A stretch of DNA of 64,000 bases from Sphingobacterium corticibacterium (lineage in GTDB: Bacteria; Bacteroidota; Bacteroidia; Sphingobacteriales; Sphingobacteriaceae), in NCBI RefSeq assembly GCF_004208525.1, contig NZ_SGIT01000002.1, forward strand, positions 1,426,001-1,490,000, in the 5' to 3' direction. Positions 33,955-44,527 of the stretch are shown here, in pieces. The position numbers were made by a program, and so were the translations under genes. The notes beneath the pieces were generated by a model, which saw only the letters and a program-made list of their open reading frames with translations, was not told the DNA's origin and did no database searches. The stretch's first letter is position 1, and each line of letters begins with the position of its first letter.

Positions 33955-35379
33955 TTATGGGAAAATTCCCAATTCTTCGTAAGCCACTCCGATCTTATCG
34001 ATAGCACAGATGAAAGCGGCCGTCCGTAAGTCCTCTACCCCTTCTCTGTTTTTATAAATATCCCGAATCTCACGATATGAACCTATCATCGTATCTTCCA
34101 ATCCGGAATGTACCAAATCAATTTCATCCGGTCCACGCAAAATGGTTTTACGTTCCAAATCAGACACACGCTTACCTGTGGTAGATTCGATAATATCAAT
34201 CAACTCCTTATACATATTTTCTTCGAAGCGCTTTTCCAAACGGCCGTAGCGTACATGGCTTAAATTTTTCAACCATTCAAAATACGATACAGTTACCCCT
34301 CCCGCATTCAGATAAATATCTGGGATCACCAAAACGCCTTTTTTGTTTAGAATCTCATCCGCATCAGAGGTCAACGGTCCATTGGCCGCCTCTCCAACGA
34401 TTTTTGCCTGTATCCGATCGGCATTATCTTTATGGATAACGCTTTCTAAAGCTGCCGGAATAAGGATGTCACAAGGTTGCTCCAATCCTTCTGCAGGGTC
34501 TGAAAAATTAATGGCCCCGGGATAATTAAGAATGCCTCCTGTTGTTTGTCGATGGGCTTGTACCTGGTCTACATCCAGCCCGTTTTCGTCATAAATTGCT
34601 CCGTTATATTCGATTAAGCCCACGAGTTTTGCGCCTGCTTCTTGAAAATATTTTGCGGCATGATACCCCACATTACCCAATCCCTGCACAATGATCCGTT
34701 TGCCGGCGATCCCCGCCGTAAGCCCCAGCCTATCCATATCATCCTGAAAAGAACAAGCTTCACGAACGCCAAAAAACACACCCAAACCAGTTGCTTCGGT
34801 ACGTCCACGCACTCCTCCCTGCGACACCGGCTTTCCGGTAACACAGGCTTGAGCGTCTATATTATTGGGATTAAGCGAAGAATAGGTATCTACAATCCAA
34901 CTCATTTCACGAGCACCGGTACCATAATCTGGTGCCGGAACGTCGATACCGGGACCAATAAAGTTCTTCTTGCATAGCTCAGACGTATACCTACGTGTTA
35001 TCTTCTCTAGCTCAAAAGTGGAATATTTGCGCGAATCTATTTTTATTCCGCCCTTTCCTCCTCCAAAAGGAACATTTACAATCGCGCATTTATACGTCAT
35101 CAATGCCGCTAACGCCATTACCTCTTCTTGGTCTACCTCCATACTGAATCGAATGCCGCCTTTACATGGTAGCTTATGATGTGAATGTTGTACCCGATAC
35201 GCTTCAATGACTTCAATGCTGTCGTTAATCTTAACGGGAAATTTTACCCGAAGTATAGAATTACAGGCTTTAATCTGGGCGAGAATACCTTGGTCAAATC
35301 GCGTAAATTGAGCGGCCTTATCAAAATTCCGTTGAACACTTTCAAAAAAAGTGTTGTTTGCTGCATTTTTTATCCCCAT
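33955..35379 (-). CDS. Glutamate dehydrogenase family (Glu/Leu/Phe/Val dehydrogenase)
   Basis: 474 aa. The catalytic segment is NVPFGGGKGGIKID and the substrate region LPCKGGIRFS; the NAD(P)-binding Rossmann segment is GKRIIVQGLGNVGYHAAKYFQEAG in its first 20 residues. The family oxidatively deaminates glutamate to 2-oxoglutarate or runs in reverse. The length is slightly above the 420-450 of short hexameric enzymes because of a longer C-terminus. Cofactor preference cannot be told. Transcribed alone, upstream of the two small membrane proteins. Confidence 0.93.
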   Translation of the reverse strand: MGIKNAANNTFFESVQRNFDKAAQFTRFDQGILAQIKACNSILRVKFPVKINDSIEVIEAYRVQHSHHKLPCKGGIRFSMEVDQEEVMALAALMTYKCAIVNVPFGGGKGGIKIDSRKYSTFELEKITRRYTSELCKKNFIGPGIDVPAPDYGTGAREMSWIVDTYSSLNPNNIDAQACVTGKPVSQGGVRGRTEATGLGVFFGVREACSFQDDMDRLGLTAGIAGKRIIVQGLGNVGYHAAKYFQEAGAKLVGLIEYNGAIYDENGLDVDQVQAHRQTTGGILNYPGAINFSDPAEGLEQPCDILIPAALESVIHKDNADRIQAKIVGEAANGPLTSDADEILNKKGVLVIPDIYLNAGGVTVSYFEWLKNLSHVRYGRLEKRFEENMYKELIDIIESTTGKRVSDLERKTILRGPDEIDLVHSGLEDTMIGSYREIRDIYKNREGVEDLRTAAFICAIDKIGVAYEELGIFP

Positions 35380-35554
35380 AACGTTGTTATTTATATACTT
35401 ATGTTGGTTCTGCTTTATACATTAAAATTAACAAACTTTAGTCGAGTTAAGCACAAAATGTGTACAGCAACAAATATTTACATTTTTTGTTGGCATACCT
35501 CTTTTTATTTCCCACTACATAAAAAACAACGATATCCGCTAAGAGTTTTGTTTA

Positions 35555-35869
35555 TTAGTAAACATCCATTTCCGGATCAATATCTTCTTTCCACGCTAAT
35601 ATACCCCCCGCCAAGTTAGATAAATTATCAAATCCCTGTTGTTCTAACAACATCACGGCCTGTGCACTACGTTTACCACTACGACAGTGAATGATAACCG
35701 GCTTATCTTTCGAAACCTTGTCCGACTCGATTACAATTCCTGCCAACGGAATATTGAGTCCATTCAAATTAGAAACTTCATATTCAAAAGGCTCACGTAC
35801 ATCAATAAGCTGGAAATCCTCATTGCGATCTATCATTCCTTGGAGTTCTTCAACTGTAACTTCTTTCAT
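35555..35869 (-). CDS. Rhodanese-like domain protein
   Basis: 104 aa from the ATG at 35869 (MKEVTVEELQGMIDRNEDFQ), a single rhodanese domain. The active loop IHCRSGKRSAQA contains the catalytic Cys, and LIDVREPFEYEV is the usual N-terminal motif. Single-domain proteins of this kind carry persulfide sulfur for various pathways. No partner gene is adjacent, so its sulfur acceptor is unknown. Confidence 0.92.
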   Translation of the reverse strand: MKEVTVEELQGMIDRNEDFQLIDVREPFEYEVSNLNGLNIPLAGIVIESDKVSKDKPVIIHCRSGKRSAQAVMLLEQQGFDNLSNLAGGILAWKEDIDPEMDVY

Positions 35870-36075
35870 GTTTTTATATTTTCTTGTATCAAACCTAAAT
35901 AAATGCTTTGCATTCACGAATTCCTAAAATATAAAATTATCATGAGTAATTTCATTTTTATATGCAATTTAATTATGCATAATATAAAATGAAACTATTT
36001 CGCTCTCCTCTGCTATCAAGAGCTATTTTATAGAGGAAATATACTATTTTTAGGAACACATAGTGGAGTTCTATC

Positions 36076-37386
36076 ATGAAAGAAAAATTTTTACAGTGGT
36101 CTTTACTGCTCTCTCTACAATTTACCATCTGCTTATTTGGAGTAAAAGCACAAGTAGTAGAAACAGCAGATGTCGAACGGATTATTTCTACGCTTGCCAG
36201 CGACGACATGCGGGGAAGAGCAGCATTAAGCCCTGATATTGCGCGTGCAGCCGATTTTATTGCGGAAGAATTCCGGCAGGCAGGTTTACAACCCTATACT
36301 GAAGATAATTACCGCCAAACATTTGAGGTTACGAAGGTTTTTACGGAAAACGAATCCATCAAGATCAACGGAAAAGCATTAAATGTAGACGAATTTATCA
36401 TATTGAACAGCAATCCCAACCTCTCTTGGAATCAAGATTCGGAAATAGAAGTCATGGAAATCCGCGCAGGAGACGATTTCTCTGAGCGCTTCCGTGACAT
36501 CGTGCGGAATAATGCCAACCACAACATCGTTTGGGTAGATCCATCCTTTGCACCTATGCTGGCACGTTTCAAAAAAATATTTTCACGTGAAAACGTCATT
36601 CCAAAACAAGCAAGTGCAGCCGATGGTCCAAGTAAAGTATTTGCCATTAAGAAAAAGAATATAAAACGGTTTGAAATAGAAGCAAACACACTACACGACA
36701 ATTTTTCCCTGTTCAATGTGGCTGCCGTCATCCCCGGAAAATCGAAGGCAGACGAATTTGTTGTTTTCTCCGCGCATTATGACCACATTGGTATCATTGA
36801 TCCCGTAGGACAAGATTCTATAGCCAATGGAGCAGATGATGATGCATCAGGCACAACGGCCATGATTGCCCTGGCGAAACATTTCAAAAAAGAAAATATC
36901 AATGAGCGTACGTTAATTTTTGTTGCGTTTACCGCAGAAGAAATTGGCATGTTTGGTTCTAAATATTTTTCCAATAATATCGATGCCGATAAAGTGGTAG
37001 CCATGGTTAATATAGAGATGATTGGTAAAGATTCAAAATTTGGACCGAATACGTTGTACATAACCGGCTATCATCATTCCAATCTAGCAGAATTGATGCA
37101 AGAAAACCTAAAAGGAACTGCGTTTACTTTCCATCCAGATCCATACCCAATACAGAATCTCTTTTATAGAAGTGATAACGCTGTTTTAGCGGCATTAGGT
37201 GTTCCGGCACATACCTTCTCCACTTCACAGATTGATAAAGACGAATATTACCATACCGTGAAGGATGAGCTTTCAACATTAGCTATTCAAAATATAAAAT
37301 CCAGCATTGAAGCTATTGCCAAAGGTGTTGTTGGAATCGTTACGGGAGAGCAAACACCTTCACGCGTGGAGAAGTTAATGAACTAA
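36076..37386 (+). CDS. M28 family zinc peptidase, exported
   Basis: 436 aa with a signal peptide (LLSLQFTICLFGVKAQ). The zinc-binding and catalytic segments are complete: FSAHYDHIG, NGADDDASGTTAM, FTAEEIGMFGSKYF and NIEMIGKD, with a final His in DEYYHTVKDE. M28 enzymes are di-zinc aminopeptidases or glutaminyl cyclases, and this one probably works in the periplasm. The 3' end overlaps the convergent GNAT gene by 12 nt. Confidence 0.93.
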   Translation: MKEKFLQWSLLLSLQFTICLFGVKAQVVETADVERIISTLASDDMRGRAALSPDIARAADFIAEEFRQAGLQPYTEDNYRQTFEVTKVFTENESIKINGKALNVDEFIILNSNPNLSWNQDSEIEVMEIRAGDDFSERFRDIVRNNANHNIVWVDPSFAPMLARFKKIFSRENVIPKQASAADGPSKVFAIKKKNIKRFEIEANTLHDNFSLFNVAAVIPGKSKADEFVVFSAHYDHIGIIDPVGQDSIANGADDDASGTTAMIALAKHFKKENINERTLIFVAFTAEEIGMFGSKYFSNNIDADKVVAMVNIEMIGKDSKFGPNTLYITGYHHSNLAELMQENLKGTAFTFHPDPYPIQNLFYRSDNAVLAALGVPAHTFSTSQIDKDEYYHTVKDELSTLAIQNIKSSIEAIAKGVVGIVTGEQTPSRVEKLMN

Positions 37387-37866
37387 TCGTTGCATTACAT
37401 AGTCATCGAGGATGTAGCCATAGTAAGGTATATCCACCTCCGATATAACCTTAAACCCTTGTTTAAGGTAGAAATGATACGCCTTATTCCCTCTATTTAC
37501 ATTCAACTCAACAATGGAAAAGTCATGTTCTTTTGCCTGGTCTACCGCAAAATCAATCAGCTTTTTTCCCAATCCCAATCCCTGACTGTCCACCAAAAGA
37601 TAAAGCTTTTCTATGCGCAAAATGTCATTGTTCTTTTTTTGAAGGGCGATAAATCCCAACGGTTGCATCTTTTGCTGACAAATAATATAAAAATCCTGTC
37701 CTTCTGCCATCGCTTGTTGAATGGCTTCGGGGGTATAATTTTTATGTAACATGAAGTCGATTTGTGCACGACTCAAAATAGCTGTATATGTCGTATGGTA
37801 TACGGCTGTTCCTAAATGGTGAATAACCGCAGCCCCTTCCTTACTTACTTTTCGAATAGTATACAT
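37375..37866 (-). CDS. GNAT family N-acetyltransferase
   Basis: 163 aa from the ATG at 37866 (MYTIRKVSKEG). The acetyl-CoA-binding A motif is EKLYLLVDSQGLGLGKKLID, preceded by FIALQKKNN and followed by VELNVNRGNKAYHFYLKQGF, all standard GNAT elements. The substrate is unknown. It starts 3 nt from the end of the thiamine pyrophosphokinase-like gene and is probably co-transcribed with it. Confidence 0.92.
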   Translation of the reverse strand: MYTIRKVSKEGAAVIHHLGTAVYHTTYTAILSRAQIDFMLHKNYTPEAIQQAMAEGQDFYIICQQKMQPLGFIALQKKNNDILRIEKLYLLVDSQGLGLGKKLIDFAVDQAKEHDFSIVELNVNRGNKAYHFYLKQGFKVISEVDIPYYGYILDDYVMQRLVH

Positions 37867-37868
37867 TT

Positions 37869-38432
37869 TTAAATCTCCTCGCCTATACAAACATATTCAT
37901 CCGAATTAAATTCCAGATACATAAAACCGTCCTGTTCGGTTATAAATCCATGAGGACTAATATGTTTAAGGCCGACCAACGATTTGAGATGGTTTTCCGG
38001 AACGGAAATACGCGCACCTGCTTCTTTCCATTTTTCGTAACGATGACGAATGTATACATATCGCATCCCGTGAGACAACACAACCATGTTAATTGCCGCA
38101 GAATAGGCTTTTAATGCTTCATCAGGCGCATCGCAAACAATATTAACGGCTTTGTGATTGTGGTGGATAAGATAATCTAAAGCGTCAGGTATGAACCCTT
38201 TTTTTATCGGAATATTTTTAATTTGTTCTTGCGGATATGTTATTTCTTTCCTGCCGAAGATTACATCCACTTTAATATCAGCGGCTAAGAAAAAATCTAC
38301 GGTATCATCGTTGGCTATTACCGTAGGGCTCCACTCTAGAAGTTGTCCCATATATTCTTCATCGAGCGCTTCATAAGAGGCAACAATCAAAGCGGGTTCT
38401 TGATTTTCTCTAATAATATGATGTGAGGACAT
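37869..38432 (-). CDS. Thiamine pyrophosphokinase-like protein lacking the GDFD motif
   Basis: 187 aa. The start MSSHHIIRENQEPALIVASYE is, from memory, the N-terminus of thiamine pyrophosphokinase homologues of Pedobacter-type bacteria. However, where the catalytic GDFDS should be, the sequence is VDVIFGRKEITYPQ, and the C-terminal thiamin-binding domain is shortened. It may be a non-catalytic or altered paralogue. It lies between an M20 amidohydrolase (2 nt) and a GNAT gene (2-3 nt) on the same strand, so these three form an operon. Confidence 0.6.
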   Translation of the reverse strand: MSSHHIIRENQEPALIVASYEALDEEYMGQLLEWSPTVIANDDTVDFFLAADIKVDVIFGRKEITYPQEQIKNIPIKKGFIPDALDYLIHHNHKAVNIVCDAPDEALKAYSAAINMVVLSHGMRYVYIRHRYEKWKEAGARISVPENHLKSLVGLKHISPHGFITEQDGFMYLEFNSDEYVCIGEEI

Positions 38433-38434
38433 TT

Positions 38435-39622
38435 TTAATTCTCGCCAAGTTGCCGCAATGTAATATACGACATCAAGCCTATACTTACTTTCAGTGCATT
38501 TTCATCGACATCAAAGGTCGGGGTATGGACTGCAGACGTAATACCGGCGGCTTTATTTCCTGTTCCCAATCGATAAAAACAAGCATTGGTTTCTTGCGAA
38601 TAATAAGAGAAATCTTCGGCAGCCGGCCATATATCTAATTCAACAACATTTTCTTCACCAAGATATTCCACGGCAAAAGCGCGAGACGACGTGGTTATTT
38701 TCTCCTCGTTAATTAGAAAAGGATAACCTTTTCGCACTTCAAAATCACAAACAGCCCCCATACTCTCCGCGATGCCAGTTGCCATCTTAATCATCTTTTT
38801 ATGGGCATCTGCCCGCCATTTTTCATCAAACGTACGGAACGTACCTTCCAGATACACCGCATCGGGAATCACATTGGTCGCACCATTTCCGGTTATTTTC
38901 CCCCAAGATAGAACCGTTGGTATCCTCGGATCCGCATTCCGGCTTACGACTTGCTGGAGAGCCGTAATAATTTGTGCTGTAATCGCAATCGGATCAATAT
39001 TTTGGTGTGGATGCGCACCGTGGCCACCCTTACCCCGCACGGTCATATATAGTTCATCACTAGAAGCCATGTATTTCCCCGTACGGAAACCTACTTTCCC
39101 CGTCTCGATAAGGGGCATAACATGTTGCCCGATAATACCGGCAGGAGTTGGGTTCTCCAACACGCCTTCTTTAATCATGATCGAAGCACCGCCGGGTAGA
39201 CGCTCTTCTCCAGGTTGAAATATAAGTTTTATAGCGCCCCCAAATTCGCTTCTCAGGGATTGTAATATCGATGCAACTCCCAATAACGAGGAGGTATGCA
39301 CATCGTGCCCACAAGCGTGCATAACGCCAAAATTCTGTGAACCATAACTGCGCCCCTCCACCTCCTGTATGGGTAGAGCATCCATATCCGCACGAAGAGC
39401 TAATACCTTAGCCGAGGGTTTCTCGCCATGAATCAGTCCTACCACACCGGTATTTGCCATAGACGAGTATGGAATACCCAAACGCTCTAGCTGCTGCTTG
39501 ATAAAAGCAGATGTTTGGTGTTCTTCAAAGGAGAGCTCAGGATGTTGATGCAAATGGCGCCTAAACCCGACTGTCTCTTCAAAGAAGTCTTCCGCAAGTT
39601 GTTTTATCTTTTCTTTCAACAT
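38435..39622 (-). CDS. M20 family amidohydrolase/metallopeptidase
   Basis: 395 aa from the ATG at 39622. Metal ligands are visible in MHACGHDVHTSSLLG and IFQPGEER, with HQHPELSFEE near the start; the dimerisation domain contains GGHGAHPHQNIDPI. This is the aminoacylase/hippuricase-like branch of M20 that removes acyl groups from amino acids or cuts peptides. The substrate cannot be told. It follows the SPOR gene by 17 nt. Confidence 0.93.
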   Translation of the reverse strand: MLKEKIKQLAEDFFEETVGFRRHLHQHPELSFEEHQTSAFIKQQLERLGIPYSSMANTGVVGLIHGEKPSAKVLALRADMDALPIQEVEGRSYGSQNFGVMHACGHDVHTSSLLGVASILQSLRSEFGGAIKLIFQPGEERLPGGASIMIKEGVLENPTPAGIIGQHVMPLIETGKVGFRTGKYMASSDELYMTVRGKGGHGAHPHQNIDPIAITAQIITALQQVVSRNADPRIPTVLSWGKITGNGATNVIPDAVYLEGTFRTFDEKWRADAHKKMIKMATGIAESMGAVCDFEVRKGYPFLINEEKITTSSRAFAVEYLGEENVVELDIWPAAEDFSYYSQETNACFYRLGTGNKAAGITSAVHTPTFDVDENALKVSIGLMSYITLRQLGEN

Positions 39623-39639
39623 CGATATGGTTTTCCTCG

Positions 39640-40092
39640 TTATTCGTAAGCCCAAACCTCTTCGGTGAAGACAAATACATTACTATACTGAGAGCGTAGC
39701 TCCTGCATAAAGCTGGTTGCTTCTGATCGGCTTCTAAAGTCACCAACCTTTACCCTGTAATTTGGTTCATCGTAAGTCACATAGGCGCCTATATCTTTAT
39801 AAGATCGTTGAAATCTAGCCTGTACGGCATAGGCATCACTTCGGTTCGCTCCAGAAAATACCTGTACACGAAAACCGCGCACTTTTACCCGTTTACCGCT
39901 TTTCTTATCAACGACTTTCGACCCTAAGCTAACCATTCGGGCAGTAGTAGGATTGATACCGTTCTCCGCTCTGAACTCCTGCAACAGATTAATCAACGAA
40001 TCCTTCTCTACTTCGACGATTCCCGATTGTGCTTTACTGAGCTGTGCAAATCCAAGGAGTACAAAACCAAATATCAATCCTTTATATAACAT
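39640..40092 (-). CDS. SPOR domain exported protein
   Basis: 150 aa with a signal peptide (KGLIFGFVLLGFAQLSKAQ). The C-terminal RGFRVQVFSGANRSDAYAVQ and YRVKVGDFRSRSEATSFM are the two halves of a SPOR domain, which binds denuded glycan strands of peptidoglycan. It probably sits in the periplasm at division or remodelling sites. It lies 54 nt after secA on the same strand. Confidence 0.9.
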   Translation of the reverse strand: MLYKGLIFGFVLLGFAQLSKAQSGIVEVEKDSLINLLQEFRAENGINPTTARMVSLGSKVVDKKSGKRVKVRGFRVQVFSGANRSDAYAVQARFQRSYKDIGAYVTYDEPNYRVKVGDFRSRSEATSFMQELRSQYSNVFVFTEEVWAYE

Positions 40093-40146
40093 CTTTATTT
40101 TAAAAAAGTGAGAACGTCAACTATATAACTTCTCGATAATTTTATT

Positions 40147-43100
40147 TTAACTGTTTTTTCCGTGACAGTTTTTATATTTTTTCCCGGAACCACAAGGACA
40201 TTCGTCATTTCTACCTACCGTTTGTGTTTTACGTATAGGCTGCGTGACTTGTTGTTCGCGGGTATCTTTATCTTCTTCCGAAACTCCTGTTGGCGAGCTC
40301 AGCTCCGCTTTTGTAGCTTTAACCTGTGCAGGCTGCGGCTGTACCGGACGTGCTTCCCGAACGTTTTGCGGCTCTTGTTGCTGGCCAGGAATTTCTCCTT
40401 TAAACAAGAAGCTTACTATCTCTTTATTCATGGAAGCAAGCATGCTTTTGAATAAATTGTATGCTTCCATTTTGTAGATAATAATAGGGTCCTTTTGCTC
40501 GTAGACAGCATTTTGTACAGATTGCTTCAGGTCATCCATTTCACGTAGGTGCTCCTTCCAAGCTTCGTCAATCAATGCTAAAACAATACCTTTTTCAAAC
40601 GATCTGAAAACTTCTTTCCCACTAGACTCTACCGCCTTCTGCAAATTTGTCGCAACTTGTATGCCACGAATACCATCGGAAAACGGTATAACCACATTTT
40701 CTATCATTCCCCCACGTTCAGCCAAAACATTTGTCAGTACCGGAAGCGTTTGTTCCGCCACCTGTTGTCCTTTATTTTGATAATGTGTAAGAACCTGTTG
40801 GAATAATTTATCGGTCAACACCGCTAAGCCACTTTGTGCAAATTCTTCCGCCGTAATTTCAGGATTTAGGGCAAACAAACGAATCACTTCAATCTGGAAC
40901 TCTTCATAGGTTCCGCCTTCTTTTGCTTCGGTCACCACATCTTCCACGACATCGTAGATGGTATTGTTCAAATCAACGTCCAAACGTTCTCCGAATAGTG
41001 CGTTCTTACGCTTCGAGTAAATTACAGTACGCTGGGAGTTCATCACGTCGTCGTACTCCAACAATCGCTTACGAATACCAAAGTTGTTCTCCTCCACTTT
41101 ACGTTGCGCTCTTTCAATAGATTTCGTCAACATACTGTGTTGCATCACTTCACCTTCTTCCACACCCATTTTCACCATGATGTTGGAAATCCGTTCAGAA
41201 GCGAATAGACGCATCAGATTATCTTCTAGCGACACGAAGAATTGTGATGAACCAGGGTCTCCTTGACGGCCGGCACGTCCACGTAACTGACGGTCTACAC
41301 GACGCGATTCATGCCGTTCTGTACCAATAATCGCCAGTCCTCCAGCTTTGATAACCTCATCCGTTAATTTGATATCCGTACCACGACCCGCCATGTTGGT
41401 AGCGATCGTTACCTGTCCGGGACGTCCTGCTTCCGCAACAATGTCCGCCTCCTTTTGGTGAAGCTTCGCGTTCAATACATTATGTTTGATGCCACGCAAT
41501 TTCAACATCCGACTCAGCAATTCCGAAATCTCTACGGAGGTTGTTCCCACCAATACCGGTCTTCCTGCCTCTGTTAGTAACTGAATCTCCTGTGCTACGG
41601 CGTTATATTTTTCTCTAGCTGTGCGGTAAATCAAATCTTGACGGTCATCTCGCTGCGTAGGTCGGTTTGTCGGAATTTCCACTACATCTAGCTTGTAAAT
41701 CTGCCAAAGCTCACCTGCTTCTGTAGATGCCGTACCCGTCATCCCTGCCAGCTTATGGTACATCCGGAAGTAGTTCTGCAAAGTAATTGTTGCATACGTT
41801 TGTGTTGCATCTTCTACTTTTACATTTTCCTTTGCCTCGATTGCCTGGTGTAAACCATCGGAATAACGACGCCCCTCCATAATACGGCCCGTCTGTTCAT
41901 CCACAATCTTCACTTTACCTTCATCCACGATATATTGGTCGTCGATCTCAAATAAGGTGTAAGCTTTAAGCAATTGGTTTATAGAATGGATACGCTCTGA
42001 TTTAATAGAGTAATCCCGCAATAATTCTTCTTTTTTCTGTGCTTTTTCTTCTAATGATAATTCTGATTTTTCGATATCTGCTATTTCGGATCCCACATCT
42101 GGCATGATGAAGAAATTTGGATCTTCCCCAGAAGCGGTGATCAATTCAATACCTTTTTCACTCAGCTCTACTTGATTGTTTTTTTCATCGATCACGAAGA
42201 ACAACTCTGCGTCCACCTTAGGCATGTTGCGGCTTTGTTCCGCCATATAGTGGTTTTCTACCTTCTGCAACAGCTGTCTGTGATTCCCTTCTGATAGATA
42301 TTTAATCAAGGCTTTGTTTTTAGGCAACCCGCGATAAGCACGCAATAACGCCATTCCTCCACCCTCGACATCAGCATCGCCGTTGGCAATGGCTTTCTTT
42401 GCCTCGTTAAAAACCGTATTTACATATGCTTTTTGCGCATTTACCAGCCGTTCAATACGCGGCTTTAGTTGATAAAACTCATGCTGATCACCGCGTGGGA
42501 TAGGACCGGAGATAATTAACGGGGTCCGTGCATCATCAATCAAAACGGAGTCTACCTCATCAATCATGGCATAATGTAGTTTACGCTGTACCATGGAATC
42601 CGGTGTCTGTGTCATATTGTCGCGCAAATAGTCGAAACCGAACTCATTATTTGTTCCGTACACAATATCTGACAAATATGCTTTTCTTCTTTGTGGCGAG
42701 TTGGGTTGATGTTTATCAATACAGTCTACGCTCAATCCGTGGAACTCAAATAACGGCCCATTCCATTCGGAGTCACGACGTGCTAGATAGTCGTTCACTG
42801 TTACAATATGTACCCCCTGCCCGGATAATGCGTTTAAGTAAGTCGGTAATGTACCTACCAACGTTTTACCTTCCCCTGTAGACATCTCCGCAATCTTACC
42901 TTGATGCAAAACGATACCACCGATAAGCTGTACATCATAGTGTACCATATTCCAGGTAACCTCCGTACCGGCTGCGATCCAAGAATTTTTCCATACCGCT
43001 TTATCACCTTCCACAATCACATTCGGTTTACGTGCGGCCAGTTCCCGGTCAAAATCGGTTGCGGTAACCTCAAGTTCTTTATTTTCCGTTAATCGGCGAG

Positions 43101-43452
43101 CGGTGTCTTTTACTACTGCAAAAGCTTCGGGCAAAATTTCCAGTAATACTTCTTCCAGCTTTTTATCCCTATCTTTCGATAATTTATCGACCTGTTCATA
43201 AAGGGCTGTTTTTTCACCCATATCGACATTATCCTGATCCGCTTCTGCTTTCAAGGATGCAATTTCTTCGTCTATATCGGCTAAATAGGCTTTGATTCGG
43301 TTTTTAAAATCAGCAGTTTTCGCACGCAATTCATCGTGGCTTAACGAGGATAACTTCTCGTATTCCTCTTTGATTTTATCTACAATGGGCTGAATGGATT
43401 TGATATCTCGTTCTGACTTGCTGCCAAATAATTTACTTAAAAATTTTAACAT
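40147..43452 (-). CDS. secA: Preprotein translocase ATPase SecA
   Basis: 1101 aa, the usual Bacteroidota length, which exceeds the 900 of E. coli because of insertions around residues 50-100 and 330-420. Walker A is [11 protein letters not shown], then [31 protein letters not shown] and [12 protein letters not shown]. The C-terminal zinc motif [13 protein letters not shown] is intact. SecA drives proteins through SecYEG. The gene stands alone with 150 nt upstream before mqnD. Confidence 0.97.
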   Translation of the reverse strand: MLKFLSKLFGSKSERDIKSIQPIVDKIKEEYEKLSSLSHDELRAKTADFKNRIKAYLADIDEEIASLKAEADQDNVDMGEKTALYEQVDKLSKDRDKKLEEVLLEILPEAFAVVKDTARRLTENKELEVTATDFDRELAARKPNVIVEGDKAVWKNSWIAAGTEVTWNMVHYDVQLIGGIVLHQGKIAEMSTGEGKTLVGTLPTYLNALSGQGVHIVTVNDYLARRDSEWNGPLFEFHGLSVDCIDKHQPNSPQRRKAYLSDIVYGTNNEFGFDYLRDNMTQTPDSMVQRKLHYAMIDEVDSVLIDDARTPLIISGPIPRGDQHEFYQLKPRIERLVNAQKAYVNTVFNEAKKAIANGDADVEGGGMALLRAYRGLPKNKALIKYLSEGNHRQLLQKVENHYMAEQSRNMPKVDAELFFVIDEKNNQVELSEKGIELITASGEDPNFFIMPDVGSEIADIEKSELSLEEKAQKKEELLRDYSIKSERIHSINQLLKAYTLFEIDDQYIVDEGKVKIVDEQTGRIMEGRRYSDGLHQAIEAKENVKVEDATQTYATITLQNYFRMYHKLAGMTGTASTEAGELWQIYKLDVVEIPTNRPTQRDDRQDLIYRTAREKYNAVAQEIQLLTEAGRPVLVGTTSVEISELLSRMLKLRGIKHNVLNAKLHQKEADIVAEAGRPGQVTIATNMAGRGTDIKLTDEVIKAGGLAIIGTERHESRRVDRQLRGRAGRQGDPGSSQFFVSLEDNLMRLFASERISNIMVKMGVEEGEVMQHSMLTKSIERAQRKVEENNFGIRKRLLEYDDVMNSQRTVIYSKRKNALFGERLDVDLNNTIYDVVEDVVTEAKEGGTYEEFQIEVIRLFALNPEITAEEFAQSGLAVLTDKLFQQVLTHYQNKGQQVAEQTLPVLTNVLAERGGMIENVVIPFSDGIRGIQVATNLQKAVESSGKEVFRSFEKGIVLALIDEAWKEHLREMDDLKQSVQNAVYEQKDPIIIYKMEAYNLFKSMLASMNKEIVSFLFKGEIPGQQQEPQNVREARPVQPQPAQVKATKAELSSPTGVSEEDKDTREQQVTQPIRKTQTVGRNDECPCGSGKKYKNCHGKNS

Positions 43453-43606
43453 AATATTTTCTTATCTCCGTGTACCGCGTGCAATAATGAATCCAATAGT
43501 ATTTTGCAGACATTTTGGCACTAACCGGGCAAATTTAATTATTACATGTGATAACTAACAGAATTCCAGTTTATTTTTTTGTAACGAAGTGAAAACCGAG
43601 TCTTTT

Positions 43607-44488
43607 CTAGGTTCCGGGGGTCAAGAAAAGTCGTTTATCTGTCGTTGGAATAAGTTTTATCGCCCGTGCTTTATCAAACATTTGTTGAATAGCACTACGC
43701 CCCTCGTTCCCTAAATGCTCCGAATATGTATTGACATATAGATCAATGTGCTTATACATCACGTCTTCTTCCATTTCCTGTGCGTGCGAACGGATATAGT
43801 CTAACCCTGATCTAGGATTTTCAAAGGCAAACTGCACACTCTCACGAACCAATCGGTTGATTTTTAACTTAAGTTCCGCATCCAAACTACGTTTAACAAC
43901 AATTCCTCCCAACGGTATCGGACTGTTCGTCGTTTGTTCCCAAAAATCACCCAGATCTACGACTTTATGCAACCCTTTAGCTTGATAGGTAAACCTATTT
44001 TCGTGAATGATCAATCCCAAATCAATCGTGCCGTCCAATAGTGACTGTTCAATGTCCGAGAACAACAGCTCTACTTTATGCTGTAGGGTTGGAAAGGCTA
44101 AACCAAGTAAAAAATTAGCCGTTGTATATTTTCCGGGAATACCAATTTTCAAATTACGCTCGTGCGAGCTCCGCGCTATACCCCTTTCTAACACCTCCTG
44201 TAAACGGGCAGCAAGCTGGGGGTCTTTCGCGATGAGCAAAGGTCCTACCCCAGAACCTAATGCGCTCCCGGCGTCTAGCAATTCGTAGTCGTTTACCGCA
44301 TATGCAAAAGCATGGTAACTCAGCTTGGTGATATCTAGTTCCCGTTGAAAAGCTTTTTGGTTCAAGGTTTCCACATCTTGGTATTGTACATCAAATTCCA
44401 GTCCTCCGGTGTCGATTTTACGATGGATCAACGCATCAAAAATAAAGGTATCGTTGGGACAGGGCGAAAAGCCTAGCGTAAGTTTCAT
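43607..44488 (-). CDS. mqnD: 1,4-dihydroxy-6-naphthoate synthase (MqnD)
   Basis: 293 aa with the signature MKLTLGFSPCPNDTFIFDAL at the start, then LDITKLSYHAFAYAVNDYELL. The fold is periplasmic-binding-protein-like but cytoplasmic. MqnD converts cyclic dehypoxanthinyl futalosine to 1,4-dihydroxy-6-naphthoate in the futalosine route to menaquinone. Other mqn genes are elsewhere in the genome. Confidence 0.93.
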   Translation of the reverse strand: MKLTLGFSPCPNDTFIFDALIHRKIDTGGLEFDVQYQDVETLNQKAFQRELDITKLSYHAFAYAVNDYELLDAGSALGSGVGPLLIAKDPQLAARLQEVLERGIARSSHERNLKIGIPGKYTTANFLLGLAFPTLQHKVELLFSDIEQSLLDGTIDLGLIIHENRFTYQAKGLHKVVDLGDFWEQTTNSPIPLGGIVVKRSLDAELKLKINRLVRESVQFAFENPRSGLDYIRSHAQEMEEDVMYKHIDLYVNTYSEHLGNEGRSAIQQMFDKARAIKLIPTTDKRLFLTPGT

Positions 44489-44527
44489 GTCTTTGCTGTT
44501 TTTTTAAGCAAAAATAAGAATTTGCTG

